Below are positions 61,580-64,000 of a DNA stretch of 64,000 nucleotides, piece by piece. The stretch lies in assembly GCF_963678635.1 (NCBI RefSeq), contig NC_087070.1, positions 5,430,539 through 5,494,538 on the forward strand. Direction: 5' to 3'. A program made the position numbers and the translations under genes. The DNA is from Symsagittifera roscoffensis (lineage: Eukaryota; Xenacoelomorpha; Acoela; Convolutidae). Position 1 is the first letter of the stretch, and every line of letters starts with the position of its first letter. The notes beneath the pieces are model-generated. The model ran no database searches. It saw nothing but the letters and a program-made list of their open reading frames with translations, and was not told the origin of the DNA.

Positions 61580-61951
61580 ATGCTAATGAAACCCATGAAA
61601 TACTCATATTCGGATAATAGCAATATGCAAGGGGGGAGTCAACCACAAAGGTCGTCATCGTACAAGCCAAGAGATGACATGGACAAACGTAGATCATGCG
61701 CAAACTGCGGGTCAGCTGATCATCACATGGCGGATTGCACAACATACAAACAGGGCATGAAGAGTCTGGGATATGCACCCGATGAGGAAGATATGAGCCA
61801 GATGGAGGAACACGAGTGTTATAGTGGCTTGATCATCAAGATAGGTGCGAGATGCTTCTTCTGCAATCAAGAGGGGCACTTCAGGATGGACTGTCCTTTG
61901 TTTTGGGAGGCAGTAAAGAACCAGAGTCACCCAAGCATAAGTTGGCGTTAG
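61580..61951 (+). pseudogene. Ty3/gypsy nucleocapsid with two CCHC zinc knuckles
   Basis: CANCGSADHHMADC (61697-61738) and CFFCNQEGHFRMDC (61853-61894) both fit C-x2-C-x4-H-x4-C exactly. An upstream TAA at 61577 and a TAG at 61949 close this frame, and the continuation (KEPESPKHKLALAAVQNQSN) lies in another frame, so there are at least two frame changes. Confidence 0.82.
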
Positions 61952-61987
61952 CGGCGGTGCAGAACCAGAGTAACAGACAAACCGAGT

Positions 61988-63289
61988 TTGAAACAAAAAA
62001 ATTCGGAAGCACCGAATGCGGAACTGCCAACGAAGACGGTGAAAGTTGTAACGCAAGTCAACAGTGCAATTGAGGCCACGGCCAGGAATGCCCTAGAGAT
62101 AAATTTTGCGAAGGCGGCGGCAGAGGCTATCAACAAAGTCAAACAGGACCTAGCGACGAAGGAAATAGAGCAACGATTGAAACAGGAGATCGAAAAGCAG
62201 AAGTTAAATGAGACGTTAGGTTGGTCGGTGCCGGTGCCAGAAGCCGTAGCAGGGTCGACAAAGAGTGGAAATAGCAACACTCTGAAAATGGTGACGGGAA
62301 AGCCATTCGCCATAACAAAGATCGGAGCCAGGATAATGTCAATAATCACTGTGGGCGGCCATGAAAAAACGAGGAACTTGAACGAACCAAGCGATCAGAC
62401 AATAATGCACATTGACGTGTACGCAGATTACTTGAGTGCGATAAGCCCACAGACGACGTCTAGAGCCTTGAGGGCGCTACTCACAAGAGGTGGCAGCAAG
62501 TCAGTCCGTGTTGAGAACAGATATACAGAAGCTTATGGTTCGCATGAGGTGATGCTAAACATAGATGGGATAAACATCTATACGAAAACCATGATAACAT
62601 GTGATGAAGATCTAGTGGGGCAGATCTACGTGGGCAAAGAAGAACTAAAAGTGAGATCGATTGAACACTGCTCCATGCTGGAAGAAGATGCAATGCACAT
62701 CGGTACGGAAGCGGACGTGTCAGCACATGTGCCTGACATAAGTGGCAAAAGGACTCAGTTACGTGGGTTACTTGATACGGGAGCGGTCTTGAGTGTTATA
62801 CCAATCGAAACTTGGGAAAGAATGAGTTTTGACAAAGATGACTTGATAGACTCAAGAATACGGCTATCAGCTGCGAACAAAGGGGCGCTGCGGGTACTAG
62901 GCAGAACACCAATAATAGCCCTAAATCTAGGGGAACGCAACCTGTGGATGAGCTTTCTAGTGGTGGAAAACCTAGACGAGTCTGACCAGTTCATTTTAGG
63001 CAGAGACTTCATCAGGAACTTCGACGTAACGATTGATCTAAGCAATGCCATGTTCAGGATTCGAAACCCGGATAGGAAGTACGTAAATAAACCGGCAAAT
63101 CTTATAATGGCAAATGAGAATAAACTGCCGGTGTTCTTGAGTAGAAGGGTAAGGCTGAAAGCGGCAATTGTAGGCTTACGGATGAAAAGTTATAATGCTG
63201 CTGTTTTAGGAAGATCCTTCTCGATAACCAAGAGCGGTATCTGCGTCAGTGTCTTGTTGAACACTCTTGACATACCCATAACAATCTAG
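61988..63289 (+). pseudogene. Ty3/gypsy aspartic protease region
   Basis: A long open stretch of 433 residues. The first part is helical and K/E-rich (NKVKQDLATKEIEQRLKQEI). The protease follows at about 260-375: LRGLLDTGAVLSVIPIETWE holds the catalytic DTGA, and DQFILGRDFIRNFDVTID is the ILGxD flap-side motif. The rest leads towards reverse transcriptase. A TAG closes the frame at 63287-63289, and coding resumes in the same frame after it. Confidence 0.8.
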
Positions 63290-63301
63290 AGGGGAAGGAA
63301 G

Positions 63302-64000
63302 TTGGGATATGCCTTACCCGTGAAAACTCGATATGAAATGGCTGAAAATGTAAAAGAGAATGAAGTAACTAAATGTCTCAATCACAGGGACAAGATTTGT
63401 ATCTTGAGACGATTAAATAAAATAAAAAGTTCATCAGTTCTTGTAAAGTCACTTAAGTCAGAGACAGACGATGGACTACCGAGTTGTTCAAATTTCCCAG
63501 AAAGTCCAACACTAGAGGAAATGGAAAGGGATAAACCAGTTTTACCTGAAATAGAGCATTTAAGGGGTAAGGTAACGGATGAACAACTCGAGGCCATCAA
63601 GGACGTACTAGAAGGGAACGAGGAAGTTTTTTCGAGACATAAAGCAGATATTGGATGTTGTAATTTTTTTGAACATGAAATAGAGCTTGAGGAGTCCGCG
63701 GTACCGCACAGGGAGGGGGTGAGGCGCATGACCCCACACAAATAGGATGCGTGTAGGAAAGAGATAGAGACCCTACCAGAGTATGACATGATAGAACCAT
63801 CCAAATCACCGTGGGCGTGTGGAGTAGTGATGGCCAAAAAGAAAGGCGACCAATTGAGGTTTTGTTGTGACTTTCGGTATCTGAACTCCGTCACGGTGAA
63901 AGAAGCCTACCCAATACCTAGGATTGATGAGAGCCTCTCGAAATTAGGTGATGTAAAATTTTTTACGACTCTTGATTTAGGCTCGGCTTTTTGGCAGGTC
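63302..64000 (+). pseudogene. Ty3/gypsy reverse transcriptase, N-terminal part (cut by window end)
   Basis: After a spacer (LPEIEHLRGKVTDEQLEAIK, EEVFSRHKADIGCCNFFEHE, VRRMTPHK), a TAG at 63743-63745 interrupts. The same frame then continues with KEIETLPEYDMIEPSKSPWA, GVVMAKKKGDQLRFCCDFRY, VKEAYPIPRIDESLSKLGDV and FFTTLDLGSAFWQV, the first RT motifs of a Ty3/gypsy element. The YxDD box, RNase H and integrase lie beyond the window. Confidence 0.85.

Overview
This is animal nuclear DNA, most likely from a marine or other aquatic invertebrate, although nothing in the window fixes the phylum. It is AT-rich, with long T runs on the + strand. It has GT-AG introns from about 0.35 to 7.9 kb, degraded LINEs and Ty3/gypsy elements, MITE-like inverted-repeat elements, tRNA-like repeats and several families of diverged tandem repeats. 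There is no prokaryotic-style operon.

One host gene is present. It runs on the + strand from 13211 to 45009. I rebuilt it as 11 exons; every junction is GT-AG, intron phases agree at all ten introns, and the joined coding sequence is 9,117 nt (3,038 aa plus stop). The product is a NO VEIN-like protein. It has an N-terminal winged-helix (LOTUS-like) region, a Q-rich linker, a conserved helical region, a putative SUMO-interacting motif, a sacsin/Hsp90-type (GHKL) ATPase domain, a 1,000-residue middle region, a disordered S/P-rich linker and a C-terminal DUF3883 (NOV_C) domain with a PD-(D/E)XK-nuclease-like D...ExK arrangement.

Layout. 1-13 kb: no genes; diverged tandem repeats, four inverted-repeat elements (5340-5759, 5913-6109, 6741-7016, 8406-8614), a satellite-like expansion (10.0-11.1 kb) and dispersed repeats with tRNA-like promoter boxes. 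13.2-45 kb: the NO VEIN-like gene. Its introns hold copies of the same repeat families, a truncated antisense Ty3/gypsy element with its 3' LTR (24.3-28.1 kb), an antisense LINE with a 2A-like motif (28.1-30.6 kb), a recent 0.82-kb tandem duplication (35.4-37.0 kb) and composite repeat arrays (42.6-44.4 kb). 45-50 kb: more composite arrays. 50.3-55.8 kb: two LINEs lying tail to tail. 56.7-64 kb: a + strand Ty3/gypsy element with an odd minisatellite-filled leader, Gag with two CCHC knuckles, protease, and the start of reverse transcriptase, which runs off the window. All the transposon genes carry stops or frameshifts.

The best candidate for an interesting system is the NO VEIN-like gene, which joins an ATPase to a nuclease-fold domain. 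The second is the set of composite repeats that keep the same head and tail around a variable number of diverged ~175-bp units.
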